Positions 1 through 10,167 of a stretch of DNA of 64,000 nucleotides are shown here, piece by piece. Origin of the DNA: an uncultured Chitinophaga sp. (lineage in GTDB: Bacteria > Bacteroidota > Bacteroidia > Chitinophagales > Chitinophagaceae); contig NZ_CAMLHC010000011.1 of NCBI RefSeq assembly GCF_946479755.1, positions 161,735-225,734 on the forward strand. The letters are read 5' to 3'. The notes beneath the pieces are model-generated. The model searched no databases. It worked only from the letters and a program-made list of their open reading frames with translations, and had not been told where the DNA came from. Made by a program: the position numbers and the translations under genes. The first letter of the stretch is position 1. Each line of letters begins with the position of its first letter.

Positions 1-3000
1 ACCATCTTCAAGCTGGCTTGGGGGATAATGCTCGGCCGCTATTGTGATGCAGACGATGTGGTATTTGGTACCGTGGTATCCGGCCGGCCGGGTGAGATCG
101 ACGGGGTGGAAACTATGGTGGGGTTGTTTATTAACACCGTGCCGGTGAGGATCCTGCTGGATAATACATCGGTGGTGGAAACACTGCTGAAAGATACCCA
201 ACAGCAGGACCTGGAAGCGAATGCGCATCATTATTATCCGCTGTCCGACATACAGGCTGTCAATGACCTGGGAGGCCGTTTGTTCACCCATATTATGGCC
301 TTTGAGAACTATCCGCTGGAGGAAGATGTAAAAAATATCAGCGATGCCCTCCGCATCACCGCCGTTAAAACATACGAGAAAACGAATTACGATCTCTGGG
401 TAACGATATATCCCGGTAAAGACATCCAGCTGAAGATCAGCTATAACCCCGGTGTATATACGGATACGATCGTCGCTAATATGTTGCGCCATTTGCAACA
501 GATACTGCTCCGGATGACGGCCGCGCCGGTATCCACCTTATCGGAGATCGGGCTGCTTTCCGGAGAGGAGAAAGCCGCGCTGTTGCATAACCTGGATTAT
601 ACCGGCAACGGCTATCCCGCGGATAAAACCATACTGGACCTGTTCGATGAACAGGTGAAAAAATGGCCGGACAATATCGCGGTACAGTATGAAGATGCTG
701 CTGTTACCTATGCACAGCTGGATGAACAGGCCGGTAAAGTAGCCGCGCTGCTGGCAGCACAGGGCGTACAGCCCGATGAGGTGGTAGGCCTGCTGATGGA
801 CCGCTCCATCGAAGTGGTGACCGGCATGTTGGGTATCCTGAAAGCGGGTGGCGCCTATTTACCCATTGACGTTACCTATCCGGAAGAACGTAGAAACTAC
901 CTGGTGGATAACAGCGGAACGAAGCTGGTACTGACCACAAAAGAATTTGCCGGCCTGGTAAAACAGGATGTGGCCGTGGTGCTGACGGAAGACCGGGAGC
1001 AGTTCAGCCCTTTGGTAAACAATCCTTCGCCGTCGAATCTATGTTACGTTATTTATACTTCAGGGACCACCGGTCATCCCAAAGGCGTGATGGTAGAACA
1101 CCGCAATGTGGTGCGGTTGTTTTATAACGATGGTTTCCAGTTTGCATTCGGACCTTCGGATGTATGGACCATGTTCCACAGCCATTGTTTTGATTTCAGC
1201 GTATGGGAGATTTTCGGGGCGCTGTTATTTGGTGGCAAGGTTATTATCGTTCCGAAGATGACTGCCCGTGATACCGGTTTATACCTCAAATTGCTGAAGG
1301 AAGAAAAAGTGACGGTGCTGAACCAGACGCCCAGCGCTTTTTATAACCTGTTGCAGCTGCCGCTTGCAGGGCTGTCTTTACGCTACGTTATTTTCGGTGG
1401 CGAAGCCCTCAGCCCTGGTAAGTTGCAGTCCTGGCAGGAAATATATCCTGCGGTTAAGCTGATCAATATGTACGGTATTACCGAAACGACGGTGCATGTT
1501 ACCTACAAAGAGATCACCGCAGAAGAGATCAGCAGTAATGTCAGCAACATCGGGAAGCCTATCCCTACGTTGGCTGTTTACCTGCTGGATGAACAGCAGC
1601 GGCTGGTGCCGCCGGGCATCACAGGTGAACTGTACGTAGGCGGCGCCGGCGTATCAAGAGGGTACCTGGGCAATGAAGCGCTGACCGCCACGAAGTTTGT
1701 GCAAAACCCCTACAAGGCGGGTGAGCGCCTTTACCGCACGGGAGATCTCGGACGGTTGCTGCCCAACGGAGAAATTGAATACCTCGGCCGGAAAGACCAC
1801 CAGGTGCAGTTACGCGGCTTCCGTATAGAGCTGGGAGAGATTGCCCATGCGCTGTCGGGTAACAGCCTTGTCGGTGAAGTGGTGGTGGAAGCCCGTGAGC
1901 AGGAAGGGGATAAATTCCTCGTGGCCTATTATACGGGTGACCAGGAAGTGAGCAGTACGGTGCTACACACTTATCTGCTGGAGAAAATACCGGACTACAT
2001 GGTGCCTTCGTACTTTATTTACCTGGATCACTTCCCACTGACGTCCAACGGCAAGCTGGACAAAGCGGCGTTGCCCGCGCCAGGGGCGGGAAAACAGGAT
2101 GCCGGTAGGCTACCTGAAACGGAAACGGAGAAAATGATGCTGGACGCATGGGAGGAAGTACTGGGCACGCGTGCGATCGCTTTAACGGACAATTTCTTTG
2201 CTATCGGAGGGGATTCTATCAAAGCGATCCGGCTGTTGCCAGCCATCAGGAAACGGATGGAGACCAGCATTGGATTGGCTGACATATTTGAGTGCCCTAC
2301 GATTACCCTGCTGGCACAAAGACTGGACGCCAAAGGGCAGGAGCCCCTTGCTGTTGCCGCAGATGACGAGGTAATACAGGAACTGGAAGCGCTGAATGCC
2401 AAATACAGGGATAACGAGCAGGTAGCGGAAGTTTTCCCGATGAGTGACATCGAAAAAGGAATGGTCTATCACTCGCTGTCCGCCGGTGAAGGAGCCTTGT
2501 ATCACGATCAGAATACCTTTAATATCCGCTATGCCTCCTTCGATGCCGACTTGTTCCGGCAAGCCTTGCAGTTGATGGTAGCTAAGCATGGAGTGCTCCG
2601 GAGCGCCTTCAATATGAGTGATCATGAAGTGCCGTTACACATCGTGTATAAACATGTTGATGCGGCCCTCCACTTCGCTGATATCTCCCACCTGGAGAAA
2701 GATGGGCAACAGGCCACAGTCATTGACTTCATGGCCACCGACAGGCAGGTACCTTTCAACTACGAACAGCCTCCACTCTGGCGAATGAATATTTTCCGGC
2801 TGTCTTCCGAAGACTATTTCCTGGTATGGGTATGCCATCACTCGATCATGGACGGTTGGAGCGTGGCCTCCTTTATGACGGAGCTTAATAATACTTACCT
2901 GAAACTGTCAGCGGACCGCTCTTTCCGGCCGGCAGCCATCAACGTGTCCTACAAAGACTATGTGGTACAGGAACTGCGCGCCAAATGCAACCAATCGATA

Positions 3001-6000
3001 GCTGCGTACTGGCAGCAGGAACTGCAGGACGTTTCCAAGCAGGAGCTGGCAGATACCGTTCACGTAAAACGCCAAATCGTCGGACAGGAACAGCAAAAGC
3101 TTTCAGGTGAGCTATATAACCGGCTGGCGTCGTTTTCACGGGATAACGGCGTTGGCATAAAAGCCATCCTGCTGTCTGCCTACCTGGCCGTGCTGAAGAT
3201 GTTTACTTATAATGACGAGGTGATTGTTGGTCTCGTATCCAGCAACCGGCCCGCGGAAGAAGGCGGTGACCAGGTGCTGGGCTGTTTCCTGAATACGGTG
3301 CCTTACAGGTTCAGTTTCCCCCAGGGACTTTCATGGAACGAGCTGCTGCAGCGGGTCGATAAAAAGATGATCGACATCGGCCGTTATCAGCAGCTGTCAT
3401 TGTACGACATTCTTAAAACGATTGACCGCGCAGGGTTTGATGAAAACCCGCTGTTTGATTCGATCTTCAACTATGTGGATTTTCATATCTACAACGAAGC
3501 GATGTATGAAACCGGCAGGACTGCTGCCGTTGTTACATCGGCAGGCCTGGACATTAAGTCCTATGCCGTCACCAATACAGACCTTGATTTCAATATCAGC
3601 ACCAGGAACGGCAACTTTGAAGTCAGTATCAACTACTCTACGCAAAAGTTCAGGCAGACCTTTATCCGGCGGTTTATTCAGTATTTTGAAAAAGCGCTGG
3701 ACAATATCTTACTGTCCCCGGAAGCGGCGGTGGTGAAAGGCAACCTGATGAGCCCCGCGGAAACAGACCAGTTACTGGTGAAGTTTAATGATTCCGCGGT
3801 AGCGATTAATCACGAAGAAAATATCATTTCGCTGTTCGAAAAGCAGGCGGCTGAAACTCCCGATAATATTGCGATTACCTCCGGGGATGTCGCGGTGACC
3901 TACCTGGCGTTGATGCATAAAGCCCGCCAGATTGGGCTAAACCTGCATGAGCAGTATCACATCGGCCCGAATGATGTAGTAGGCGTGCTGATGCAAAAAT
4001 CTGAACGGCTGGTATATACCATTATGGGCATCTTACGGTCGGGAGCCTGCTATCTTCCGGTTGATCCCAGCACTCCTGTTGAAAGGATCCGGTTCATGGC
4101 CAGGGACAGCGGTATGAAAGTACTGATCACAGACATCCCTGACGAAGGCATATATGGTATCCCCGACACAGACGTGTTGCGGTATGATACGCTGGAACAA
4201 CAAATAAGGAATGTTCCTGTGAACGGGATTTTCCCGCGGGCTTCCGCCGATGACCTGTTCTACGTGATTTATACGTCAGGATCTACCGGTAATCCTAAGG
4301 GCGCAGCCATTAAAAATGTTTCCTTCCTGAACCTGGTCAATTGGTATGTGAGAGCGCTGGAGACTACTACGGACGACAACTTCCTGCTGATAGCGCCCAT
4401 TGCTTTCGACCTGGCGCAGAAGAACTTTTTCGCACCGTTGGTGACAGGCGCCAGGCTCACGCTGGCGGAGGAGATACAACAGGACTACCTTAAAATGTCG
4501 GCGACTATCGCCGCTGAAAAAGTTACGGTGGTCAACTGCGCCCCCGCAGCTTTTTACCCACTGATGGAGGAGTGCGACGGTGATAAGTATGACCGTCTTC
4601 AACACATCAGGTATGTGGTGTTGGGGGGTGAGAACATCAACATGGATGCTTTGTCGGGCTGGATAACATCCGGTCATTTCCGGGCGAAGGTGATGAACTC
4701 CTACGGGCCTACGGAGTGTACGGATGTGGTGAGCTACTATATCATAGCGGATTATGACGTTCAGAAAAACCCTGTGATACCTATTGGCAAGCCGGTAGAC
4801 AACACCCTGTTGTACATACTGGACAGCCAGCAACAGCTACAGCCACCCGGTGTAAAAGGAGAGATCTGCATTGCCGGCATTGGCGTATCAAAAGGATATC
4901 TGAATAATCAAGCGCTGACCGATACGAAATTTTTACCCGATACCATCAGCGGAACGGGGTTAATGTACAGGACAGGAGACTTTGGCGTATGGCTGCCGGA
5001 CGGTAATATTGAGTTCCTGGGCAGGATAGACAACCAGGTAAAATTGCGCGGTTTCAGGATAGAACTGGGTGAGATCGAAAACAGCCTGCTGGAACACGGG
5101 CAGGTACAGCATGCGGCCGTGATCATCCGGGAACTGAACGGAACAAAATCGCTGGTGGCCTATTACGTAGCGGCTTCGCCTGTTCCGGCAGCTTCCCTGC
5201 GGGCATTTTTGCAGCAACAGCTGCCCGGCTATATGATCCCGGCTGTTTTTGTGCACCTGGAATCCATGCCGCTGACGCCGAACGGAAAAATAAACCGGCG
5301 CGGGCTGCCTGATCCGGAAGTATCCTCATCAGGCGTATTTTCACCAGCGGTAACGCCGGAAGAAAAACTGCTGTCCGAAATATGGTTAGGTGTACTGGGG
5401 ATCGCGCAGGTAAGCGTTACAGACAATTTCTTTTCATTGGGCGGCGACTCCATCAAGTCGATACAAATCACATCGCGGCTGCGTTCTGCAGGATATGAAA
5501 CAACGGTCAGGGATATCTTTGGTAGCCAGACGATCCGTGAGCTGGCGCTGAAGCTGCGACGTTTGTCCGTTATTTCTTCCCAGGCAGCCGTGTCGGGAGA
5601 GGTGGGATTGACACCGATCCAGCAATGGTTCTTCGACGGCCCGCTGGAACAAAAGCATCACTTTAACCAGTCCGTGGTGCTTCACTTCCCCGGACACCTG
5701 GGCGCGGAACGCGTGATGACGATATTCAGGAAACTAACGGACCATCATGACGCGTTGCGGATGGTATTTGAAAAACGCGGGGGCGTAATCGTGCAGCGTA
5801 ACCAGGATGCTGGTACGCCGGTATCCCTGGCGGAGGTGGACCTGCGTGGGGAAAATGACTGGCAGGCTGGTTTTATCCGGCATTGTAATACGCTGCAATC
5901 CGGTATTGATCTGGCCAGCGGTCCGTTGTTGAAGCTTGGGCTGTTTCATACGCCGGATGGCAGCCGGCTGGTGGTCGTTATTCATCACCTGATCGTCGAT

Positions 6001-9000
6001 GGTGTTTCCTGGCGTATCCTGTTTGAAGATATTGAGACATTATATCACCAGGCGGCGCAGGGAGAAACCCTCTCGCTGCCCCTGAAGACAGACGCTTTTC
6101 AGCAATGGTCTTCCGCTTTATCGCAGTATGCGGAGAGCGACGCCTTCCGGGCTGCCTGCGCGTACTGGAGCAGGATCGAACAACAGCCTGTCTCCCGTTT
6201 ACCGAAAGATAATGCGGCAGATAAGGGACGGCAGTCTTCCGTGCGGCGGGAGCACTTTATGCTCGACAGCAGTGCTACAGCGAAGCTGACGCAACACGCG
6301 CAGGCTATCCAGGTGAACGACATCCTGCTGGCCGCGCTCTACCTGGCGATGCGGAGGCAGTATGCGGTGGCCGCGCTGCGTATTGACGTGGAAGGTCACG
6401 GCCGCTCCGATATGGACGCTACGGTGAATGTAAGCCGCACCGTCGGCTGGTTTACAAGTATCTATCCGCTGGTGCTGGCAAGTGATAGCGAAGATCCGGC
6501 GGTATTGATCCGGGATATCAGGGAAACGCTGCGAAGCGTTCCAAACGGAGGGATAGACTACCTGCTGATGCAGCAGCGCAGGTCAGCGGAAACGCAGGAG
6601 AGCGGCAAGGGCATTACGTTCAACTACCTGGGACAGTTTGACAGCGATAGGAGGGGCAGCGCATTCCGGATCTCTTCAGAACAGCACGGGGAAACCATCT
6701 CACCGGAAGATGTACGGTTGTATGATTGGGATATTGTGGCGATGATCAGTGCCGGCCAGCTACAGGTACAGCTGAACTATAGCACCTCACAGTACCGCCC
6801 GGAAACGATCGGCGCTTTCATGAAAGCATACCGGGACTGCCTGGTGGAGATAATGGATTACTGCAATGCCGGGCACAGGTTGCTCCTGTGTCCTTCAGAC
6901 CTGACCTGGAAAGACATCCCGGTGAGTTTGCTGGATGAATTGCAGCAGCAGGAAGCGGTGGAAGATATTTATCCGCTGTCGCCCACGCAGGAAGGTATCC
7001 TGTTTCACGCGTTGTTAAACCCTGACGCGGAAGATTACCACGGTCAGACGGTTATTCATATTGAAGGGGAACTGGATATCGTGGCGGTAGAAGCAGCCAT
7101 GAACGAACTGGTGGCCCGTTACGCTGTGTTGCGGACGCAGTTTTTACATGACCGGTATCACCGCCCGCTACAGGTGGTATTAAAGCAAAGGAAGGTAGAC
7201 TTCCGTTATCATGACGTACGTGAGGAATGCATTGAGTCGGGCAGTGCACAGGTGGTGGAAGCGTGGCGGAACCATGACAGGGCAAAACCCTTCCGCTTGC
7301 AGCAGGATATGCTGATGCGCCTGACGGTGCTGCAAACGGGTCCCCGGAGATATGAACTGATATGGAGTCATCATCATATACTGATGGACGGCTGGTGTAT
7401 CGGTATCATCGTGAAGGACTTTAATGAGATTTATACGAAGCTGCAAAGGAACGAATCCCTGGCCGCAGCTGCTGTTAAGCCCTATTCCCGGTATATCGCC
7501 TGGCTGGAGGGCAGAGACAGGAAAGCATCTGCTCATTATTGGAAAAAATACCTGGAAGGATATGAGCTGCTGGCCGGATTACCGGAGAAGGGGATAACTA
7601 CAGGTGACATGACCGCAGACGGTCACCTCATCAGGGAGTTAAAGCTGGCACCGGAGGTGATGGCGTCACTGGCGGCGGTTTCATCAGGTTATGGCGTTAC
7701 GATGAATACCATTATCAGGGTGGCGTGGGGCATCCTGCTGGCCCGGTTCAACAATGTGAAAGATGTGGTGTATGGTGCCGTCGTGTCTGGCCGCCCTGCG
7801 GAGATTGAAGGAGTGGAAACGATGGTCGGATTGTTTATCAATACCGTTCCGGTGAGGCTGAAGATAGCGCAGGACTGCAGCCTGGGCGAGTTGCTGCAGG
7901 CGGCGCAGGAAGACGATCTGCGGAGCGAACAGTATCACTACCATTCGCTGTCGGAACTTCAGTCTTTCAGTCAGTTGGGCCGGAAGCTGATAGATCATAT
8001 TATGGTATTTGAAAACTATCCTGTTGCCCGGCAGCTGGAAGATATGTCCGCTGCAGAGAAGGATGGAAAAGGCTTTCATGTGATCTCCGCCGGCTACAGC
8101 GTCAAGACCAATTATGACCTGATCGTGCGCATATTGCCGCAGAACGGGTTTACGATACAACTTGATTTTAACCAGCGCAGGTATGACCAGGGAGATATTG
8201 ACCGGGTGCTCAGCGGGTTGAAGGAGGTGATCCGCAGCATCGCTACCCGTCCGCTGGCAGCGGTAAGCAGCGTCAGTGTACTGGACGCGGACGCGGAGGA
8301 AAGGATGATAACGACCTTTGGAAAAGCGCTTAAAGTCGCTTATGGCGATGTCACCCTGCAGGAGCGTCTGCGGGCATCCTTCGGGGCACATGCCCAGAAC
8401 GATGCGGTCGTCTACAAAGGTGAAAATTACTCCTATGCTGCTATGGATGCTGCCGTCAATAAAATAGCCAACAACGTTGCCTCGTTGGGGTTAGCGCCGG
8501 GTTCCTTTGTAGGGATACTTTGCAGCAACAGGTATCAGCAGGTATGTTCAATGCTGGCTCTTCTGAAATGCAGGCTGGCATTTGTGCCGCTGGACCCGGC
8601 TTTGCCGGGCCACCGGTTGGCCGCCATGGCGGACAGTGTACAGCTGAAATTCATCCTCACCGACCAGGAAACAACGGTGTTGGAAACGTTGCCTTTCAGT
8701 AGTAATCCGGAATGGCTGCCGGTCAACGGAGCGGAGGTGCAAGCCGCTTCCTCCCGGTTTGAGTGGGCAGACGATTACACAACCACCGATATCATATACG
8801 CCTATTTCACCTCCGGTACCACCGGTACGCCTAAAGGCGTGGCGGGCAGGAACGGAAGCCTTTCGCATTTTATCGGGTGGGAGATCGATGCTTTGAAAGT
8901 GCCGGTGGCATGCAGGGTCAGCCAGTTCACCAGCCCCGGATTCGACGCCTCTATGAGAGATATTTTCGTGGCGCTGTGTGCCGGTGGTACGCTTTGTATC

Positions 9001-10167
9001 CCGGATGAAGAGGTCCTTTCCGATGGGGACAGTATCGTTGCCTGGATAGAGCGGGAGCGGATAAACCTGCTGCACTGCGTGCCCAGTCTTTTCAAACTGA
9101 TCAGAACGGCCGACTTGTCCGGCCCGGTTTTCCATCATCTGAAGTGGATACTGCTGGCGGGCGAGAAGATGCTGCCCTATGAATTGAGCGACTGGTACGC
9201 CCGTTTTGGAGACAGCATTCAGCTGGTGAACCTTTATGGCGCTACAGAAACCACATTGGTAAAAGGATTTTATTTCATCCAACCGGAAGATCATCTTGCT
9301 TCCTTCATCCCTGTCACTGCTATGCCGGGCGCCCAGTTCATGGTACTCGACGATGCGCTGCATGCTTGTCCGGAGAAAGTGAGGGGCGAGATATATATCC
9401 GCACGCCCTACAGGGCTGCCGGTTACCTCCGGGATGGCGGGATCTCCAACGCGTTGTTTATACAAAACCCCTTCTCCGCCGATAACGGCGACCTGCTATA
9501 CAGGACCGGGGACATTGGCCGCCTGCATGAAAACGGCCAGCTGGAAATCCTGGGCCGTACAGACCAGCAGATTAAAATACGCGGTATACGGATAGAGCCG
9601 GATGACCTGAAACATAATATGCTCCGGTATGACGGCTTAACAGACGCCTTTGTGATGGTGCGAGCAGACCATGGTAAAGAGCCGTATTTATGCGCGTATT
9701 ACGTGGCCACGCAGCAGATAGATCCATCAGCTATCAGAAACTACCTGGGCACCGTGCTGCCCGGATATATGCTTCCCGGCTTCCTGGTACAGCTGGACCA
9801 GTTCCCTTTGTCTTCCAACGGAAAGGTGGACCGCAAAGCACTACCGGTGCCGGAGATAACGCAAACGGCCGATTTTGCGGCGCCTGCGGACGACGTGGAA
9901 AAAACACTGGCCGCCATTTGGGCGGAAGTGCTGAAGCTGGATACGCAGCAGGTAGGGGTGAAAACGAGCTTTTTCGAGCTGGGAGGACACTCTTTAAAAG
10001 CAATGACCATGTTGAACAGGGTAAATAAAACCTTTGGCGTACGGATAGCACTGAAAGAAGTTTTCAGCAGGCAGACCATCTCAGCCCTCGCCACATACAT
10101 CGCCACCATACTGCCGGCTGAACCGGCGTTCGAAGACAATGATAACACTATTGAAATATCGCTATGA
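1..10167 (+). CDS. Trimodular non-ribosomal peptide synthetase, 5' end outside window
   Basis: The frame is open from base 1, inside the C-lobe of a condensation domain, so the gene starts upstream. Residue numbers count from the Met at 28. Domain order: partial C (1-190); A1 (about 200-690, code D389 and on, DFWNIGMVHK, the known Thr code, catalytic Lys676); PCP1 (Ser730); C (HHxxxDG at 937); A2 (code DLKNVGSDVK, substrate not assigned, Lys1754); PCP2 (Ser1808); epimerization domain (HHxxxDG at 1986); C of the kind that follows E domains (HHILMDG near 2449); A3 (code DARHLALLVK, Lys3266); PCP3 (Ser3322). All A, PCP and C motifs look intact. The module with the E domain should deliver a D-residue. 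The acidic C-terminal tail ending IEISL looks like a short docking motif. The stop overlaps the next start (ATGA). Confidence 0.95.
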   Translation, partial: TIFKLAWGIMLGRYCDADDVVFGTVVSGRPGEIDGVETMVGLFINTVPVRILLDNTSVVETLLKDTQQQDLEANAHHYYPLSDIQAVNDLGGRLFTHIMAFENYPLEEDVKNISDALRITAVKTYEKTNYDLWVTIYPGKDIQLKISYNPGVYTDTIVANMLRHLQQILLRMTAAPVSTLSEIGLLSGEEKAALLHNLDYTGNGYPADKTILDLFDEQVKKWPDNIAVQYEDAAVTYAQLDEQAGKVAALLAAQGVQPDEVVGLLMDRSIEVVTGMLGILKAGGAYLPIDVTYPEERRNYLVDNSGTKLVLTTKEFAGLVKQDVAVVLTEDREQFSPLVNNPSPSNLCYVIYTSGTTGHPKGVMVEHRNVVRLFYNDGFQFAFGPSDVWTMFHSHCFDFSVWEIFGALLFGGKVIIVPKMTARDTGLYLKLLKEEKVTVLNQTPSAFYNLLQLPLAGLSLRYVIFGGEALSPGKLQSWQEIYPAVKLINMYGITETTVHVTYKEITAEEISSNVSNIGKPIPTLAVYLLDEQQRLVPPGITGELYVGGAGVSRGYLGNEALTATKFVQNPYKAGERLYRTGDLGRLLPNGEIEYLGRKDHQVQLRGFRIELGEIAHALSGNSLVGEVVVEAREQEGDKFLVAYYTGDQEVSSTVLHTYLLEKIPDYMVPSYFIYLDHFPLTSNGKLDKAALPAPGAGKQDAGRLPETETEKMMLDAWEEVLGTRAIALTDNFFAIGGDSIKAIRLLPAIRKRMETSIGLADIFECPTITLLAQRLDAKGQEPLAVAADDEVIQELEALNAKYRDNEQVAEVFPMSDIEKGMVYHSLSAGEGALYHDQNTFNIRYASFDADLFRQALQLMVAKHGVLRSAFNMSDHEVPLHIVYKHVDAALHFADISHLEKDGQQATVIDFMATDRQVPFNYEQPPLWRMNIFRLSSEDYFLVWVCHHSIMDGWSVASFMTELNNTYLKLSADRSFRPAAINVSYKDYVVQELRAKCNQSIAAYWQQELQDVSKQELADTVHVKRQIVGQEQQKLSGELYNRLASFSRDNGVGIKAILLSAYLAVLKMFTYNDEVIVGLVSSNRPAEEGGDQVLGCFLNTVPYRFSFPQGLSWNELLQRVDKKMIDIGRYQQLSLYDILKTIDRAGFDENPLFDSIFNYVDFHIYNEAMYETGRTAAVVTSAGLDIKSYAVTNTDLDFNISTRNGNFEVSINYSTQKFRQTFIRRFIQYFEKALDNILLSPEAAVVKGNLMSPAETDQLLVKFNDSAVAINHEENIISLFEKQAAETPDNIAITSGDVAVTYLALMHKARQIGLNLHEQYHIGPNDVVGVLMQKSERLVYTIMGILRSGACYLPVDPSTPVERIRFMARDSGMKVLITDIPDEGIYGIPDTDVLRYDTLEQQIRNVPVNGIFPRASADDLFYVIYTSGSTGNPKGAAIKNVSFLNLVNWYVRALETTTDDNFLLIAPIAFDLAQKNFFAPLVTGARLTLAEEIQQDYLKMSATIAAEKVTVVNCAPAAFYPLMEECDGDKYDRLQHIRYVVLGGENINMDALSGWITSGHFRAKVMNSYGPTECTDVVSYYIIADYDVQKNPVIPIGKPVDNTLLYILDSQQQLQPPGVKGEICIAGIGVSKGYLNNQALTDTKFLPDTISGTGLMYRTGDFGVWLPDGNIEFLGRIDNQVKLRGFRIELGEIENSLLEHGQVQHAAVIIRELNGTKSLVAYYVAASPVPAASLRAFLQQQLPGYMIPAVFVHLESMPLTPNGKINRRGLPDPEVSSSGVFSPAVTPEEKLLSEIWLGVLGIAQVSVTDNFFSLGGDSIKSIQITSRLRSAGYETTVRDIFGSQTIRELALKLRRLSVISSQAAVSGEVGLTPIQQWFFDGPLEQKHHFNQSVVLHFPGHLGAERVMTIFRKLTDHHDALRMVFEKRGGVIVQRNQDAGTPVSLAEVDLRGENDWQAGFIRHCNTLQSGIDLASGPLLKLGLFHTPDGSRLVVVIHHLIVDGVSWRILFEDIETLYHQAAQGETLSLPLKTDAFQQWSSALSQYAESDAFRAACAYWSRIEQQPVSRLPKDNAADKGRQSSVRREHFMLDSSATAKLTQHAQAIQVNDILLAALYLAMRRQYAVAALRIDVEGHGRSDMDATVNVSRTVGWFTSIYPLVLASDSEDPAVLIRDIRETLRSVPNGGIDYLLMQQRRSAETQESGKGITFNYLGQFDSDRRGSAFRISSEQHGETISPEDVRLYDWDIVAMISAGQLQVQLNYSTSQYRPETIGAFMKAYRDCLVEIMDYCNAGHRLLLCPSDLTWKDIPVSLLDELQQQEAVEDIYPLSPTQEGILFHALLNPDAEDYHGQTVIHIEGELDIVAVEAAMNELVARYAVLRTQFLHDRYHRPLQVVLKQRKVDFRYHDVREECIESGSAQVVEAWRNHDRAKPFRLQQDMLMRLTVLQTGPRRYELIWSHHHILMDGWCIGIIVKDFNEIYTKLQRNESLAAAAVKPYSRYIAWLEGRDRKASAHYWKKYLEGYELLAGLPEKGITTGDMTADGHLIRELKLAPEVMASLAAVSSGYGVTMNTIIRVAWGILLARFNNVKDVVYGAVVSGRPAEIEGVETMVGLFINTVPVRLKIAQDCSLGELLQAAQEDDLRSEQYHYHSLSELQSFSQLGRKLIDHIMVFENYPVARQLEDMSAAEKDGKGFHVISAGYSVKTNYDLIVRILPQNGFTIQLDFNQRRYDQGDIDRVLSGLKEVIRSIATRPLAAVSSVSVLDADAEERMITTFGKALKVAYGDVTLQERLRASFGAHAQNDAVVYKGENYSYAAMDAAVNKIANNVASLGLAPGSFVGILCSNRYQQVCSMLALLKCRLAFVPLDPALPGHRLAAMADSVQLKFILTDQETTVLETLPFSSNPEWLPVNGAEVQAASSRFEWADDYTTTDIIYAYFTSGTTGTPKGVAGRNGSLSHFIGWEIDALKVPVACRVSQFTSPGFDASMRDIFVALCAGGTLCIPDEEVLSDGDSIVAWIERERINLLHCVPSLFKLIRTADLSGPVFHHLKWILLAGEKMLPYELSDWYARFGDSIQLVNLYGATETTLVKGFYFIQPEDHLASFIPVTAMPGAQFMVLDDALHACPEKVRGEIYIRTPYRAAGYLRDGGISNALFIQNPFSADNGDLLYRTGDIGRLHENGQLEILGRTDQQIKIRGIRIEPDDLKHNMLRYDGLTDAFVMVRADHGKEPYLCAYYVATQQIDPSAIRNYLGTVLPGYMLPGFLVQLDQFPLSSNGKVDRKALPVPEITQTADFAAPADDVEKTLAAIWAEVLKLDTQQVGVKTSFFELGGHSLKAMTMLNRVNKTFGVRIALKEVFSRQTISALATYIATILPAEPAFEDNDNTIEISL
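1008..1870 (+). repeat. Copy 1 of a near-identical A-domain DNA block
   Basis: This stretch inside A1 matches 23834-24696 in the fourth NRPS gene at a constant offset of 22826 bases. I could see no differences across about 860 bases. Upstream, back to about 600, the copies stay similar but show scattered, mostly silent changes. Downstream of 1870 they diverge at once. The block covers the ATP-binding loop, the specificity pocket and the A8 motif, so both domains carry the same Thr code. Confidence 0.85.

Noticed and set aside
3820..5300. Substrate call for the A2 domain (code DLKNVGSDVK)
   Set aside because: I could not match the code to a substrate with confidence, so none is given.
8548..9465. 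305-codon minus-strand open frame
   Set aside because: It lies wholly inside the third A domain of the first NRPS. Its composition is that of an antisense shadow and no motif is visible.
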